From Alphaproteobacteria bacterium (GTDB taxonomy: Bacteria; Myxococcota_A; UBA796; GCA-2862545): a stretch of DNA of 64,000 nucleotides. The notes under the pieces are model-generated. The model had not been told where the DNA came from, did no database searches, and was given only the letters and a program-made list of their open reading frames with translations. Of the stretch, positions 50,066 through 59,955 are shown piece after piece; position 1 is the first letter of the stretch; each line of letters opens with the position of its first letter. Location of the stretch: positions 248,001-312,000 of the forward strand of contig JACKER010000012.1 of the NCBI GenBank assembly GCA_020632925.1. The letters are read 5' to 3'. The position numbers and the translations under genes were made by a program.

Positions 50066-53000
50066 ATGGAAGACCGGCATTTCCCGACCCAGCCCATGGC
50101 CGAGCCCGAGCCCGGAGATCGCATCGGCGATGTTCGGGTACTGGCCCATGTGGCGCGCGGCGGGATGGCGACCGTGCTCGCCGTGGAGGATCTGCGCCCC
50201 GGCGCGGACCCGGACCGCAAGCTCGCGCTGAAGCTCCTGCTGCCGCTCGACGGCTCCGAGGAGGCGCAGAGCCGCTTCCGGCGCGAGTTCCGCTCGCTGT
50301 CGCGGCTGCACCACCCGAACGTCCTGCGGGTGCACGAGTGGGGGATGTACGGCGATCGGCCGTGGTTCACGATGGAGCTGCTGGAGGGGCACGACCTGCG
50401 CATCGAGGCCGAGCAGCTCCAGGAGATGCCCACCCCGGAGCGCTTCCAGCGGATCGAGGCGATCCTCGTGCAGGTGGCGCGCGCCCTGGCCTATGTCCAC
50501 GAGCGGGGCCTGGTGCACCGCGACGTGACGCCGGGGAACCTCATGGTCACGGCCGGCCGCGGCGGTCCGTCGTCCGACCCGACCAACCTGCCCGACGGCG
50601 CCGTCAAGCTGATGGACTTCGGCGTCGTCAAGGAGGCCGGCGGCGACATGACCGCGGTGGGCGAGCTCATCGGCACCGTGGCGTACATGTCGCCCGAGCA
50701 GATCACCGGCGACGAGATCGACGCCCGCAGCGACCTCTACTCGCTCGGCGCCGTGCTCTACCTCCTGCTGACCGGCCGCCGTCCGTTCCAGGCGCACACG
50801 ATCCACGGGTTCATGGAGAAGCACCTCCACACGCGCCCCCGCCCGCCGCGCGAGCTCGTGCCCGAGGTGCCCGAGGACCTCGACGCGATCTGCCTCCGCC
50901 TGCTCGAGAAGGCGCCCGCCGACCGGTTCGCGAGCGCCTCGCACCTGCTCCACGTGCTGGGGGACGCGCAGACGGGCGAGGAGCCCGAGGGGCGCTGGCC
51001 GCCGACCACCGTGGGCCGCGGTCCGCTGAAGGTGCGCTTGCGGGAGGCGATCGAGGAGGTCGCGTCGGGCCGCACGGGGCAGGCGCTCGTGATCTCGGGG
51101 CCGTCGGGGCACGGCAAGACCCGGATGCTCGATCTCGCCGAGCTGCACGCGCGCCGGCTCGGGCTGCCGCTGGCGGTCGGACGCTGCCGCTTCCAGGACC
51201 GTCCGTTCGGGGCGTTCAAGTCCGTCCTCCAGGCGCTCCGTGGCGAGCACCTGCCGAGCGCCCTGCAGGGCCTGTACGAGGCCGGGGACGGGCCGGCCGA
51301 GCGGTACCCGGTGTTGGCCGCGTTCCGCGAGCTCCTGGTCGAGCGCGCGCCGCTGGTGCTGATCATCGACGACACGGACCGCGCGGACCCCGCCACGGTC
51401 GAGCTGCTGACGTACCTGATCCGCAACACGCTCGAGCTCGCGTCCGAGCCCATCCTGTTCCTCATCGGTCACGACACCGGTGAGCAGCGGATCCGTGCCC
51501 AGCTCGAGAGCCTGCCCTCGGTCGGCGCGCTCGAGCTGCCCGCCTTGAGCTCGGCCGAGGTCGAGGAGCTCGTGGTGAGCGTGCTCGGCAGCTCGTCGGC
51601 CTCGCTCGCGCTCGCGTCGCGCGTCTTCACCGAGGGCCAGGGCTCGCCCGCGTTCATCACGGACATGCTGCGCGGCCTCATCGACGACGGGCTGATCGTC
51701 GAGGACCAGACGGGCTGCTGGCGGCTGACCGTCGACGCCTCCGAGATCACGCGCTCCCAGCTCCCGATGCCGGCCTCGCTGCGCCAGGTGCTGATGGAGC
51801 GCCTGCAGCCGTTGTCGGCGCACGCCCGCTCCGTGGGACGGATCCTGGCGCTGGCGCGTCGCCGCGTCGATCTCGACGTGCTGGTCACCTGCTGTCCGCT
51901 TCCCGAGGACCGGCTGATGGAGGGCCTCGACGAGCTGGTCGACGCCGAGCTCGTCACCGAGAGCCGGAGCGACGACGACGAGAAGGTCGAGCTCGCGCAC
52001 GGACGCTTCCGCGAGGTCCTGCTCGAGGGGGTGGCGGCCGAGGATCTGCGCGAGGGACACCGGCGGCTGGGCGAGGCGCTCGAGCGGCACCACCGCGGGC
52101 GGCTCCCGGCGATCGTCGAGGAGCTCGCGTGGCACTTCGAGCACGGCTGCGTGCCCACCAAGGCCTACCTGTATCTGGTGCTCGCGGGTGAGCGGCACCT
52201 GCAGCGCAGCCTGTACGGCGAGTGCATCCAGTCGCTCGAGCGTGCGCTGACGCTGGAGCCGGACGCGCGGACCTACCTGCTGCTCGACGACGCGGACCGC
52301 CGGCTGGCGGAGGTGTGGCTCTCGCTGTCGCGGGCGCGCCACGGCCTGGGCGAGCCGGAGCCGGCGGTGCAGGCCGTCACCCAGGCGCAGCGGATCGCCC
52401 GGCTGGTGAAGGATCCCCGTCTCGAGTCGCGGATCGCGGCCGAGCTCGGATCGCAGCTGCGGCAGGTGGGCAAGCTCGACGAGGCGCAGGCCCAGCTCCG
52501 TGCCGCGATCGAGGCCGCGGAGGCGACCGGCGACCAGAACCTGCTGCCGATGCCGCTGTACGAGCTGGGCGGCGTGATGTGGTCCGGCGGCGACCTGGCG
52601 TCGTCCGAGCTGCACTGGCGTCGGTGCCTGCAGATCTCGCAGCAGGTGGGCGACGAGCGGAGCACGGCCCGCGGCTTCAACGGGCTCGCGATCCTGGCGT
52701 TGTCCCGTGGTCAGCAGCTCGAGGCCCGCAAGCACCTCGAGCAGGCGGCGATGGTGTTCGAGCGCCTGGGCATGCTCTCGCCGCTGGTGGTGACGCGCAG
52801 CAACCTGGTCGAGCTCTACGTGAACACGGGCGTGCTGCGGAAGGCGCAGGCGCTGGCGGAGCGGACCTACGCCCAGGCCGAGGAGGTCGGGCTGCTCGAG
52901 GGGATCGCGCTGGGACGCGGCTGGCGGGCGCGCATCCTGCTGGTGCTCGGACGGACGGACGAGGCGGAGCGCGACGCGCGGGAGGCGCTGGCGGCGGTCG

Positions 53001-53536
53001 AGAAGCGCGCGAGCCTCGAGGACGAGCCGTTCGTGCTCGCGAACCTCGTCCAGCTCGAGTACGCCCGGGAGCGCTGGCAGGACGCGCTGCTGTGGATCGA
53101 GCGGCTGCTGGCGGCGGTGGCCGTCCACGACCACGAGAGCGTGCTGCACGAGGTGCTCGGCTGGAAGGCGGCGGCGCTCGCGCAGCTCGGCCGGCTCCAG
53201 CTCGCGGCGGAGACGCTGGACACGGCACCCCCGCGGCCGGAGCTGTGGCCGCACGTCCAGGTCCGCACGGACATCGCGATCGGTCGGGCGCTCGGGATGC
53301 TCCCCGGCCGCGCGGAGGCGGCGCGCGAGTCCCTCCAGCGCGCGCTGGGCGTGTCCGAGGCCAACGGCTTCCGCTACCACCAGCTGCTGGCCCACCTCGC
53401 GCTGTCCTCGGTCGTCGACCCGGCCACGCGCGACCGCCACGTCCGCGTCGCCACGGGGCTCGCCCGCTCGCTCGCGGCGAACCTGCCCGCCGACGATGCC
53501 CAGCGCTTCCTCGACGCCCACGGGGTCCGTACCTGA
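50066..53536 (+). CDS. Ser/Thr kinase fused to AAA-type ATPase and TPR repeats
   Basis: The product is 1156 residues. Kinase domain about 20-310: glycine loop HVARGGMATVL, Lys in LALKLL, HRDVTPGNLM, DFGVVKEA, SPEQITG. Then a P-loop ATPase (VISGPSGHGKTRMLDLAEL, LVLIIDDTDRADPATVELL) and helical and TPR repeats to the C-terminus (about 650-1156). No membrane helix is seen. This layout is like the myxobacterial and mycobacterial (PknK) kinase-ATPase-TPR proteins that scaffold signalling. The next gene overlaps its stop (TGATG). Confidence 0.92.
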   Translation: MEDRHFPTQPMAEPEPGDRIGDVRVLAHVARGGMATVLAVEDLRPGADPDRKLALKLLLPLDGSEEAQSRFRREFRSLSRLHHPNVLRVHEWGMYGDRPWFTMELLEGHDLRIEAEQLQEMPTPERFQRIEAILVQVARALAYVHERGLVHRDVTPGNLMVTAGRGGPSSDPTNLPDGAVKLMDFGVVKEAGGDMTAVGELIGTVAYMSPEQITGDEIDARSDLYSLGAVLYLLLTGRRPFQAHTIHGFMEKHLHTRPRPPRELVPEVPEDLDAICLRLLEKAPADRFASASHLLHVLGDAQTGEEPEGRWPPTTVGRGPLKVRLREAIEEVASGRTGQALVISGPSGHGKTRMLDLAELHARRLGLPLAVGRCRFQDRPFGAFKSVLQALRGEHLPSALQGLYEAGDGPAERYPVLAAFRELLVERAPLVLIIDDTDRADPATVELLTYLIRNTLELASEPILFLIGHDTGEQRIRAQLESLPSVGALELPALSSAEVEELVVSVLGSSSASLALASRVFTEGQGSPAFITDMLRGLIDDGLIVEDQTGCWRLTVDASEITRSQLPMPASLRQVLMERLQPLSAHARSVGRILALARRRVDLDVLVTCCPLPEDRLMEGLDELVDAELVTESRSDDDEKVELAHGRFREVLLEGVAAEDLREGHRRLGEALERHHRGRLPAIVEELAWHFEHGCVPTKAYLYLVLAGERHLQRSLYGECIQSLERALTLEPDARTYLLLDDADRRLAEVWLSLSRARHGLGEPEPAVQAVTQAQRIARLVKDPRLESRIAAELGSQLRQVGKLDEAQAQLRAAIEAAEATGDQNLLPMPLYELGGVMWSGGDLASSELHWRRCLQISQQVGDERSTARGFNGLAILALSRGQQLEARKHLEQAAMVFERLGMLSPLVVTRSNLVELYVNTGVLRKAQALAERTYAQAEEVGLLEGIALGRGWRARILLVLGRTDEAERDAREALAAVEKRASLEDEPFVLANLVQLEYARERWQDALLWIERLLAAVAVHDHESVLHEVLGWKAAALAQLGRLQLAAETLDTAPPRPELWPHVQVRTDIAIGRALGMLPGRAEAARESLQRALGVSEANGFRYHQLLAHLALSSVVDPATRDRHVRVATGLARSLAANLPADDAQRFLDAHGVRT

Positions 53537-55050
53537 TGCTGCTCACCCGCGCCGAAGCCACGCACTACCGTGAGACCTCGCTGCACGCCGACGTCATGGC
53601 CTTCGTGGCCGCGCTCGACGCCCGTCGCGACCCGCGCCTGTGGGTCGGGAGCTTCGGGAGGAGCCCGCAGGGCCGCGAGCTGCCGCTGCTCGTGCTCTCC
53701 ACGGGTGGCGTGAGCACCCCGGCGCAGGCGAAGGCGCTCGGCCGGCCGGTCGTGCTGATGCTCGACGGCATCCACCCGGGCGAGGTCGAGGGCAAAGAGG
53801 CGACGCTCGCGCTGATCCGCGACCTGCTCGACGGTCGCGCGCCGGAGCTCGCGGACGCGCTGCACCACCTCACGCTGGTGGTGGTGCCGTTGTTCAACCC
53901 CGACGGCAACGACGCGCTGGACCCCGCGAACCGCAGGCTCGAGCTGAAGAAGCTCCACGGGCAGATCGGGCCGGTCGTGGGGACGCGCACCCAGAGCCAT
54001 GGGATCAACCTGAACCGCGACTGGATGCGGCTGCAGGCCCCGGAGAGCCGCCTGCTCCAGGCGGGCGTGATCGGACCGTGGCAGCCCGACCTGACCATCG
54101 ACAACCACGCGACCAACGGCAGCGTCCACCGCATGCAGATGACGGTCGACGTGCCGCACACCGTGGCCGCGGGGCGACCCGAGCCCATCGAGCTCGTGCG
54201 CACCTCGCTCGTCCCCGACGTGATCCGCGCCGTGCGGCGCCGGGGCTTCGAGAGCGGCTGGTACGGGAACTTCGTGGAGGACGAGCGGGCGCTCGACGCG
54301 GGCGTCGACGTGGACGGGACGGCCACCGTGGGGGAGGGGTGGATGACCTATCCGCACCACCCGCGGTTCGGCGCGAACCAGCGCGGGCTGACCGGGCGCA
54401 TGGACCTGCTGCTCGAGTGCTACAGCTACCTGCCGTTCGAGGAGCGCGTGCACACCGCCTCCGCCTGGCAGATCGAGACGCTGGCCTGGGTGGCGCGGCA
54501 TCCGGATCTCTGCCTGCAGACGGTCGCGGACGCGTCGACCCCGAGGGACCGGATCGCCGTTCGCTCGGAGCTGGGCGTCTTCGACACGCTGGTGGAGATC
54601 CCGACGCGGAACCCCCGGACGCTGGACGGGCTGCCGGTGACGGTGAAGCTCCCGCACCTCGCGCGCTTCGTGGGGAGCACGGTGGTGGATCGTCCCGCGG
54701 CGTACGTGGTCCCGCCGGAGGTCGCGGCGCACCTGCGGCTGCACGGGCTCGAGGTGGGACCGGCGCCCGCGGAGGCCGTCGTCCGCGTCGCGACCATCGA
54801 GGGGCTCGGGACCGCGGCCGGCCGCAAGATCCTGGAGGCCGGCAGCGTCGGCGACGTGAGCGTGAGCTGGCGGGAGGAGCGGCGCGCGGTTCCGGCGGGG
54901 TGGGCGTCGGTGTCGACCGACCAGCGGCTGGGCGCGGTCGCTGTGTACCTCTGTGAGCCCGAGTCGGACGACGGCGCAGCCGAGAACGGGCTCGTCGCGG
55001 TCCCAGAGCTCGGAGCCGAGCATCCGATCTGGCGGGTCGAGCGCGTCTGA
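53536..55050 (+). CDS. M14-family zinc peptidase, long form
   Basis: The product is 504 residues. Zinc-binding HxxE in DGIHPGEVEGKEA, the Asn-Arg of GINLNRDWMR, DNHATNG as third-ligand region and LLECYSYLPF are seen, in the order of the M14 fold. A roughly 180-residue C-terminal extension of unknown fold follows. There is no signal peptide. Its ATG shares one base with the kinase stop (TGATG), so expression is coupled to the kinase gene. Substrate unknown. Confidence 0.8.
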   Translation: MLLTRAEATHYRETSLHADVMAFVAALDARRDPRLWVGSFGRSPQGRELPLLVLSTGGVSTPAQAKALGRPVVLMLDGIHPGEVEGKEATLALIRDLLDGRAPELADALHHLTLVVVPLFNPDGNDALDPANRRLELKKLHGQIGPVVGTRTQSHGINLNRDWMRLQAPESRLLQAGVIGPWQPDLTIDNHATNGSVHRMQMTVDVPHTVAAGRPEPIELVRTSLVPDVIRAVRRRGFESGWYGNFVEDERALDAGVDVDGTATVGEGWMTYPHHPRFGANQRGLTGRMDLLLECYSYLPFEERVHTASAWQIETLAWVARHPDLCLQTVADASTPRDRIAVRSELGVFDTLVEIPTRNPRTLDGLPVTVKLPHLARFVGSTVVDRPAAYVVPPEVAAHLRLHGLEVGPAPAEAVVRVATIEGLGTAAGRKILEAGSVGDVSVSWREERRAVPAGWASVSTDQRLGAVAVYLCEPESDDGAAENGLVAVPELGAEHPIWRVERV

Positions 55051-55130
55051 CGGGCGGCGGTCATTGTCCCTGTGACGAACGTGTGACATAGGTGGACCAG
55101 CAGGGGCGATGTGCGCCCCGGGAGGTCGAC

Positions 55131-56066
55131 GTGAGCGCAGCCACCACCGAGAAGCGGGAGCGCGCCGCAGGCGTGGTCGAGCCACCCTCGCCGCGGTCGA
55201 AGACGGCGCCGCACGACGGGCACCTGACGGCGCAGGAGCTGGCGGCGCTGAACTCGAAGAGCGGCCTGCTCAAGCTGCTCCAGGCCAAGCGCGTGAACAC
55301 CCGGAGCGTGCTCAGGACGCTCGAGTACGAGGCGGAGCTCAAGCGCCTCCAGATGGAGCTCGTGAAGCTCCAGCGGACGGTTCAGCTCACGGGGCGACGG
55401 GTGGCCGTGGTGTTCGAGGGACGCGACGCCGCGGGGAAGGGCGGCGCGATCCGGCGCTTCATCGAGCACCTGAACCCCCGGACGGCCCGGGTGGTGGCGC
55501 TGCCCAAGCCCACGGAGGTCCAGCAGGGCCAGTGGTACTTCCAGCGGTACATCGAGGCCCTGCCGAACCCGGGCGAGATCTGCTTCTTCGACCGCAGCTG
55601 GTACAACCGGGCGGTCGTCGAGCCGGTGATGGGCTTCTGCACGGAGTCGCAGCACCGCCTCTTCCTGCAGCAGGTGCCCGAGTTCGAGCACATGCTCTAC
55701 GAAGACGGCGTCGAGCTCATCAAGTTCTGGTTCTCCATCTCGAAGTCCGAGCAGGCGCGCCGGTTCGCGTCCCGTCGCAACAACCCGCTCAAGCAGTGGA
55801 AGATCAGCCCGGTCGACGAGGAGGCCCAGGCCCGCTGGGACGTGTACACGCGGTACAAGGAGGAGATGTTCGGGCGCACGCACACCTCGTTCAGCCCGTG
55901 GATCATCGTCCGCGCGAACTCCAAGCAGCGCGCCCGCCTCGAGAGCATCCGGCACGTGCTCACGACCCTGCCGTACGACGGAAAGGAGAGCCCGAAGACG
56001 GACATCCGCCCCGATCCACGGGTGGTCCGCCGGTTCCATCGGTCGAGCCGCCAGATCGACGACTAG
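55131..56066 (+). CDS. ppk2: Polyphosphate kinase 2 family protein
   Basis: The product is 311 residues. GTG 55131 has GGGAGG 5 nt upstream. PPK2 motifs: VVFEGRDAAGKGGAIRRFIE (Walker A), FFDRSWYNRAVVEPVMGFC (Walker B and lid), and RRNNPLKQWKISPVDEEAQA. It transfers phosphate between polyphosphate and nucleotides. The N-terminal 40 residues are a flexible extension. It converges with the RCC1-like gene with no bases between stops. Confidence 0.92.
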   Translation: MSAATTEKRERAAGVVEPPSPRSKTAPHDGHLTAQELAALNSKSGLLKLLQAKRVNTRSVLRTLEYEAELKRLQMELVKLQRTVQLTGRRVAVVFEGRDAAGKGGAIRRFIEHLNPRTARVVALPKPTEVQQGQWYFQRYIEALPNPGEICFFDRSWYNRAVVEPVMGFCTESQHRLFLQQVPEFEHMLYEDGVELIKFWFSISKSEQARRFASRRNNPLKQWKISPVDEEAQARWDVYTRYKEEMFGRTHTSFSPWIIVRANSKQRARLESIRHVLTTLPYDGKESPKTDIRPDPRVVRRFHRSSRQIDD

Positions 56067-57269
56067 CTAGGGCCAGGGAGGAGACGCCTGGCCGTCGAAG
56101 TCCTTGCCCCAGCACAGCGGCTCGTGCGTCTTCGCCTCGAGGGCGCAGCCGTGGTCGTAGCCGATGCCGACGTAGCTCACGTCCACGTTCTTGGGGGCGT
56201 TGCCGACCTGGTACTGGTTGTCCAGCCCCCAGCACGAGAGGCGGTCGCCGTCGAGCACGCCGCAGGCGAAGCTCTTGCGCGCCGAGACGCCCGCGTACGG
56301 CCCGGCGTCGGACGGCGGTGAGGACTGGCCGAACTGGGTCGCGCCGAAGCAGGTCAGCCCGAGGTCCTGGCGGATGGCGCAGGAGAAGTCCTGACCGGAG
56401 GTGATCGAGACGTACCCGCCGCCGAACGGGATGTGGTCGCCCACGTCCTGGCCGGGCAGGGCGCCGGTCCCCCAGCACACCACGACCCGCTCGTTGCGGG
56501 TGATGCCGCACCCGTGCCGCAGCCCCAGGTCGATGTCCGCGAACTGCAGCGGCGGCGCGCCGCTCACCACGCCCTCGGTGTCGTCGCCCCAGCACACGGG
56601 CTCCCGGTCGTCCGCGGTCAGCGCGCACACCGACTGGAAGCCGCAGGCCACGTCGCCGTAGTTCGCGTCCGACGGGGCGCCGCTCACCTGGCCCAGGTCG
56701 TCGCGGCCCCAGCAGCGCACGCGGCCGTCGTCGGCCACCGCGCACGCGTAGCTGCGGCCCCCGCACACGTCCTTCCAGCCCGTGTCCGCCGGCGCGTCGC
56801 TCACCTGGCCCTCGTCGTCGGCCCCCCAGCAGCGGACCCGGCCCGTGGAGTCCACGCCGCAGGTGTGGTCCTCGCCGCCGCCCAGCGCGACGAAGTCGAA
56901 CCGATCGCGCCCGTCGCAGTCCTGGTCGATGTCGTCCCAGCCGACCTCGGGCGCGTTGGCGTAGATCGTGGGTGCCGAGTCGTCGCAGTCGTCGCCGCCC
57001 GAGCCCGTCCACGCGTGCCCGTCGCCGTCGGCGTCCACGCCGTCCGCCTGGTCGCAGTTCTGGTCGATGCCGTCGCCGAAGATGTCGTTGGCGTCCGGGT
57101 GGATGTCCGGATCGGAGTCGTCGCAGTCGCCATCCGCCAGGGAGTACCCGTCATCGTCGGCATCGCCGTCGTTGGTGGGCCCGTCGTCCGTGGGTACGAT
57201 CGGCGGCTCACCGGCACAAGCGGCGAGCAACGACGTGACGATCGCGACCCGCGCGAAGCACCAGCTCAA
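56067..57269 (-). CDS. RCC1-like lipoprotein with MopE-type metal-binding repeats
   Basis: The product is 400 residues from a TTG start with AGGAGG 5 nt upstream, giving MSWCFARVAIVTSLLAAC and a lipobox. Residues 35-115 hold DDDGYSLADGDCDDSDPDIH and DQNCDQADGVDADGDGHAW type motifs of the putative metal-binding (MopE) family. The rest is about six RCC1-like propeller repeats (HTCGVDSTGRVRCWG, SACAVADDGRVRCWGRDD style). Each repeat carries two Cys, unlike eukaryotic RCC1. Probably an outer-membrane calcium-binding protein. Confidence 0.83.
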   Translation of the reverse strand: MSWCFARVAIVTSLLAACAGEPPIVPTDDGPTNDGDADDDGYSLADGDCDDSDPDIHPDANDIFGDGIDQNCDQADGVDADGDGHAWTGSGGDDCDDSAPTIYANAPEVGWDDIDQDCDGRDRFDFVALGGGEDHTCGVDSTGRVRCWGADDEGQVSDAPADTGWKDVCGGRSYACAVADDGRVRCWGRDDLGQVSGAPSDANYGDVACGFQSVCALTADDREPVCWGDDTEGVVSGAPPLQFADIDLGLRHGCGITRNERVVVCWGTGALPGQDVGDHIPFGGGYVSITSGQDFSCAIRQDLGLTCFGATQFGQSSPPSDAGPYAGVSARKSFACGVLDGDRLSCWGLDNQYQVGNAPKNVDVSYVGIGYDHGCALEAKTHEPLCWGKDFDGQASPPWP

Positions 57270-57356
57270 AGGGACCTCCTGCTCCTGACGTCCAACGCAT
57301 GGTAGCCGGGGGGGCCTCCTTCCGGCGACAATGTTCCCGACGCGAGGTGTGGCTTG

Positions 57357-57779
57357 ATGTGGATGCTGATCGCTGGCCAGGCGCTGGCCAACCCCGATCT
57401 GGACGCCGTGGTGCTGGCTCTCTCCGCCAGGGACGCCGTCTCCTGCGAATCGATCGAGGCCCTGACCTCCACCCCCACCGCCACGCTGGTCGAGGTGGTG
57501 GACACGGTGCAGATGCCGCCCTGGGCGCCGATGCGGGCGGCCAACTGCCTGATCGAGCGGCACGCCCTCGAGATCCACCCGCAGCTCGACCAGTGGGTGA
57601 CGGATCCGAACCTCGCGGGGCTCAACCGGCTCGTCCTCGGCAAGCTCGACGTGATGCCGGTCGAGATCGCCGTCCCGGTCGCGCGCAAGGCGCTCGAGGG
57701 CACCGACCCCGAGCTCGCCCGCACCCGCATCGGCGCCTCCAAGGTCACGGAGATCCGCGCCGTGGTGGTGACGCCGTGA
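57357..57779 (+). CDS. Hypothetical exported protein, 140 residues
   Basis: It begins MWMLIAGQALANPDLDAVVL, a short signal-like start with GAGG upstream; a TTG one codon earlier is the alternative. The rest is helical (EIAVPVARKALEGTDPELAR). No family recognised. Its stop overlaps the metzincin gene start (GTGA), so the two are coupled. Confidence 0.6.
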   Translation: MWMLIAGQALANPDLDAVVLALSARDAVSCESIEALTSTPTATLVEVVDTVQMPPWAPMRAANCLIERHALEIHPQLDQWVTDPNLAGLNRLVLGKLDVMPVEIAVPVARKALEGTDPELARTRIGASKVTEIRAVVVTP

Positions 57780-58918
57780 AGCACTCGCTCCTCTGGCTGG
57801 TCCTCCTCCCGGGCTGCGACATCTTCACCGTGCCCGCGACCGACGCAGGCACCGACGACACCGGCACCACGCCGCCGGGCACGACGGTGTACGACGCGCT
57901 CTCCTTCTCCGAGGAGGAGCTGCGCTCCGACGGCGACGGGCGGTACGTGGTGAAGGTCGACGTGCCCGCGGGCGCGACCTCGTTCCAGGTCACGAGCACC
58001 TCGCCGCAGCTGCCGGCGCTCGAGAGCGTGACCGACCCCGACGGCAACGAGATCCTGGACTGGCAGGATCTGATCCAGAGCCCGCGGAGCCTCACGAACG
58101 CGATCTACCCGCAGCGGACCGACGTGGCGTTCAACTGGCCGATCCGCGAGGTCGACGGGGCGCTCAAGCCCGGGAAGTACAAGGTCGAGTGGGCCCTGGT
58201 GGACGACAGCTTCAACTACGTCGCGGACGGGAAGGTCACGGCGTCGACCGTGATCAAGCGGGACCCCGACTTCTCCCAGGGGGAGGTCCACGTCCGCATC
58301 GTCTACGCCGAGGGCATCGACCAGCTGCCGAAGGTCACCAACGCCGTCGAGGCCGCGGTCGAGCACTGGCGCGAGGTCTGGGGCTCGGTGGGGGTCACCC
58401 TGGTCGAGCGGTACGACACCTCCGACCTCGACGCGAGCCTGGACTTCACCTGGTCGGGCGACCCCTCGGTCAAGAAGATCGCGGATACGAAGGAGCCCGG
58501 CGAGCTCCAGCTGATCGTCGGCGAGACCGTGCGCGGCGAGCAGTACATCTACGGTGTGTCCGCAGGCATCCCCGGGACGATCGAGCCGACGAAGAACACG
58601 TTCGTGGTGCTCGCCTGGACGACGCACGCCGGCCCCGACGGGAACTTCAGCGACAACGACATCATGGTCATGGGCGAGACCATGGCGCACGAGACGGGCC
58701 ACTACATGGGCCTGTTCCATCCGGTCGAGGGGACCTGGAACAACTGGGACGCGCTGGACGACACCGTGGAGTGCAACGGTCAGCTCCAGTGCAACCGCGA
58801 TCTCGGCGAGAACCTGATGTACCCGTACTCGCTGTGCGGGGGCTCGACCTGCCGCTCGCAGTACATCCTCACCGACGATCAGGGCGGCGTGTTCCAGCGG
58901 GCGGTCGGGTCGCTCTGA
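57776..58918 (+). CDS. Zinc metalloprotease lipoprotein (metzincin type)
   Basis: The product is 380 residues. GTG start, signal KHSLLWLVLLPGC with lipobox. The zinc site AHETGHYMGLFH is a full HExxHxxGxxH motif, and ENLMYPYS about 50 residues later supplies the Met-turn, so it is a metzincin, pappalysin-like in spacing. An N-terminal beta-rich domain (SFQVTSTSPQLPALESVTDP) precedes it. Likely surface-attached and secreted proteolysis. Confidence 0.85.
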   Translation: MKHSLLWLVLLPGCDIFTVPATDAGTDDTGTTPPGTTVYDALSFSEEELRSDGDGRYVVKVDVPAGATSFQVTSTSPQLPALESVTDPDGNEILDWQDLIQSPRSLTNAIYPQRTDVAFNWPIREVDGALKPGKYKVEWALVDDSFNYVADGKVTASTVIKRDPDFSQGEVHVRIVYAEGIDQLPKVTNAVEAAVEHWREVWGSVGVTLVERYDTSDLDASLDFTWSGDPSVKKIADTKEPGELQLIVGETVRGEQYIYGVSAGIPGTIEPTKNTFVVLAWTTHAGPDGNFSDNDIMVMGETMAHETGHYMGLFHPVEGTWNNWDALDDTVECNGQLQCNRDLGENLMYPYSLCGGSTCRSQYILTDDQGGVFQRAVGSL

Positions 58919-58929
58919 CCGAGGCCGGG

Positions 58930-58935
58930 TAGACT
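58930..58935 (+). promoter_or_regulatory. Candidate leaderless -10 box (TAGACT)
   Basis: TAGACT, six bases (gggatc), then the ATG at 58,942. Confidence 0.5.
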
Positions 58936-58941
58936 GGGATC

Positions 58942-59940
58942 ATGTGGGCGTGGCTGCTGCCTCTGGCGTGCGGCGAGCGACAGGACCGCGTGTCGCTCGT
59001 CGGCGACGTCACCTGGACCGCGGCCTTCGACGAAGGGGCGCGGGCGGCCGGCGCTCGTGACTGCAGCTACACCCGCCACTACGTCGCGTCCGAGGACCGC
59101 TCGGCCCCCTGGCTCTGCCCGAAGTGCGAGCTCCAGGCGTCCGCCGAGGTGACCGTCGACGACGCGGACCTCGACTGCTACGCGAGCGTGACCGGGAGCA
59201 CACCCGAGGTCGCCGAGCGGCTCGGGACCACCGACGAGAAGCTGCACCGCGGGATCCTGCCGTTCGCGCCCATGTCCGCGATGGGGGCGCTGGCGGGGGA
59301 CCTGATCCTCACGGGCGATCCCGTCACCCTCGACGCGCCGAGCGGGCAGGTGACCCTCACGATGACGGGCAGCTTCGTGGAGGACGTCGAGAAGGGCGAC
59401 CCGTGGCAGGGGCTCGCGCCGCCCGACGAGTACGCCTGCGGCTGGCCTCACGGCGACCGCCCGGCCTATGACGGACCCTGGCGCGCCCGGCTCGGACACG
59501 AGATCCCGGACGGCTGGTTCGGCGATGCCTGCGAGGAGGGGGTCCGGCTGCACGATCTCCTGGGCGAGTGGCTCGTGATCGACGTGTCCGCCGTGGACTG
59601 CCCACCGTGCCAGGCGATGGCCGAGGAGGAGGCGTCCTTCGTCGACCAGATGCGGGCCGGGGGCACCGAGGTCCGCGTCGTGACGCTGCTCGCCCCCTCG
59701 CTCTCGACCGCGCTCGACCCCACGCCGCCCGAGATCCTCGACGCGTGGACGGTGACCTTCGGGCTCGAGGGCCCGGTGCTCGGCGATCGCGGCTGGGGCT
59801 ACCAGATGGCCTCGACGCTGTTCGGGTCCGTCTCGTACCCGACCTGGTTCCTCGTGGCGCCCGACGGCACCCTGCTCGACGGGGGCCGCGGCTTCGCGGA
59901 CTGGGGCGTCGTCCGGCGCGCGATCGAGAGCGCGGACTGA
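58942..59940 (+). CDS. Lipoprotein with C-terminal thioredoxin-like (CPPC) domain
   Basis: The product is 332 residues. It begins MWAWLLPLACGER, a minimal lipoprotein signal. The N-terminal 170 residues hold Cys pairs (LCPKCEL) and beta strands. The C-terminal part (about 185-332) is thioredoxin-like: VIDVSAVDCPPCQAMAEEEA with a CPPC active site, and SYPTWFLVAPDGTLLDGGRG with the cis-Pro region, as in TlpA/AhpC-type proteins. Probably a periplasmic thiol-disulfide protein. Confidence 0.8.
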   Translation: MWAWLLPLACGERQDRVSLVGDVTWTAAFDEGARAAGARDCSYTRHYVASEDRSAPWLCPKCELQASAEVTVDDADLDCYASVTGSTPEVAERLGTTDEKLHRGILPFAPMSAMGALAGDLILTGDPVTLDAPSGQVTLTMTGSFVEDVEKGDPWQGLAPPDEYACGWPHGDRPAYDGPWRARLGHEIPDGWFGDACEEGVRLHDLLGEWLVIDVSAVDCPPCQAMAEEEASFVDQMRAGGTEVRVVTLLAPSLSTALDPTPPEILDAWTVTFGLEGPVLGDRGWGYQMASTLFGSVSYPTWFLVAPDGTLLDGGRGFADWGVVRRAIESAD

Positions 59941-59955
59941 GCGACGCGGGGGGCG

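Noticed and set aside
50018..53521. Minus-strand open frame of 1167 codons opposite the kinase
   Set aside because: Shadow of the kinase-ATPase-TPR gene; low-complexity Leu/Arg/His composition and no recognisable motif.
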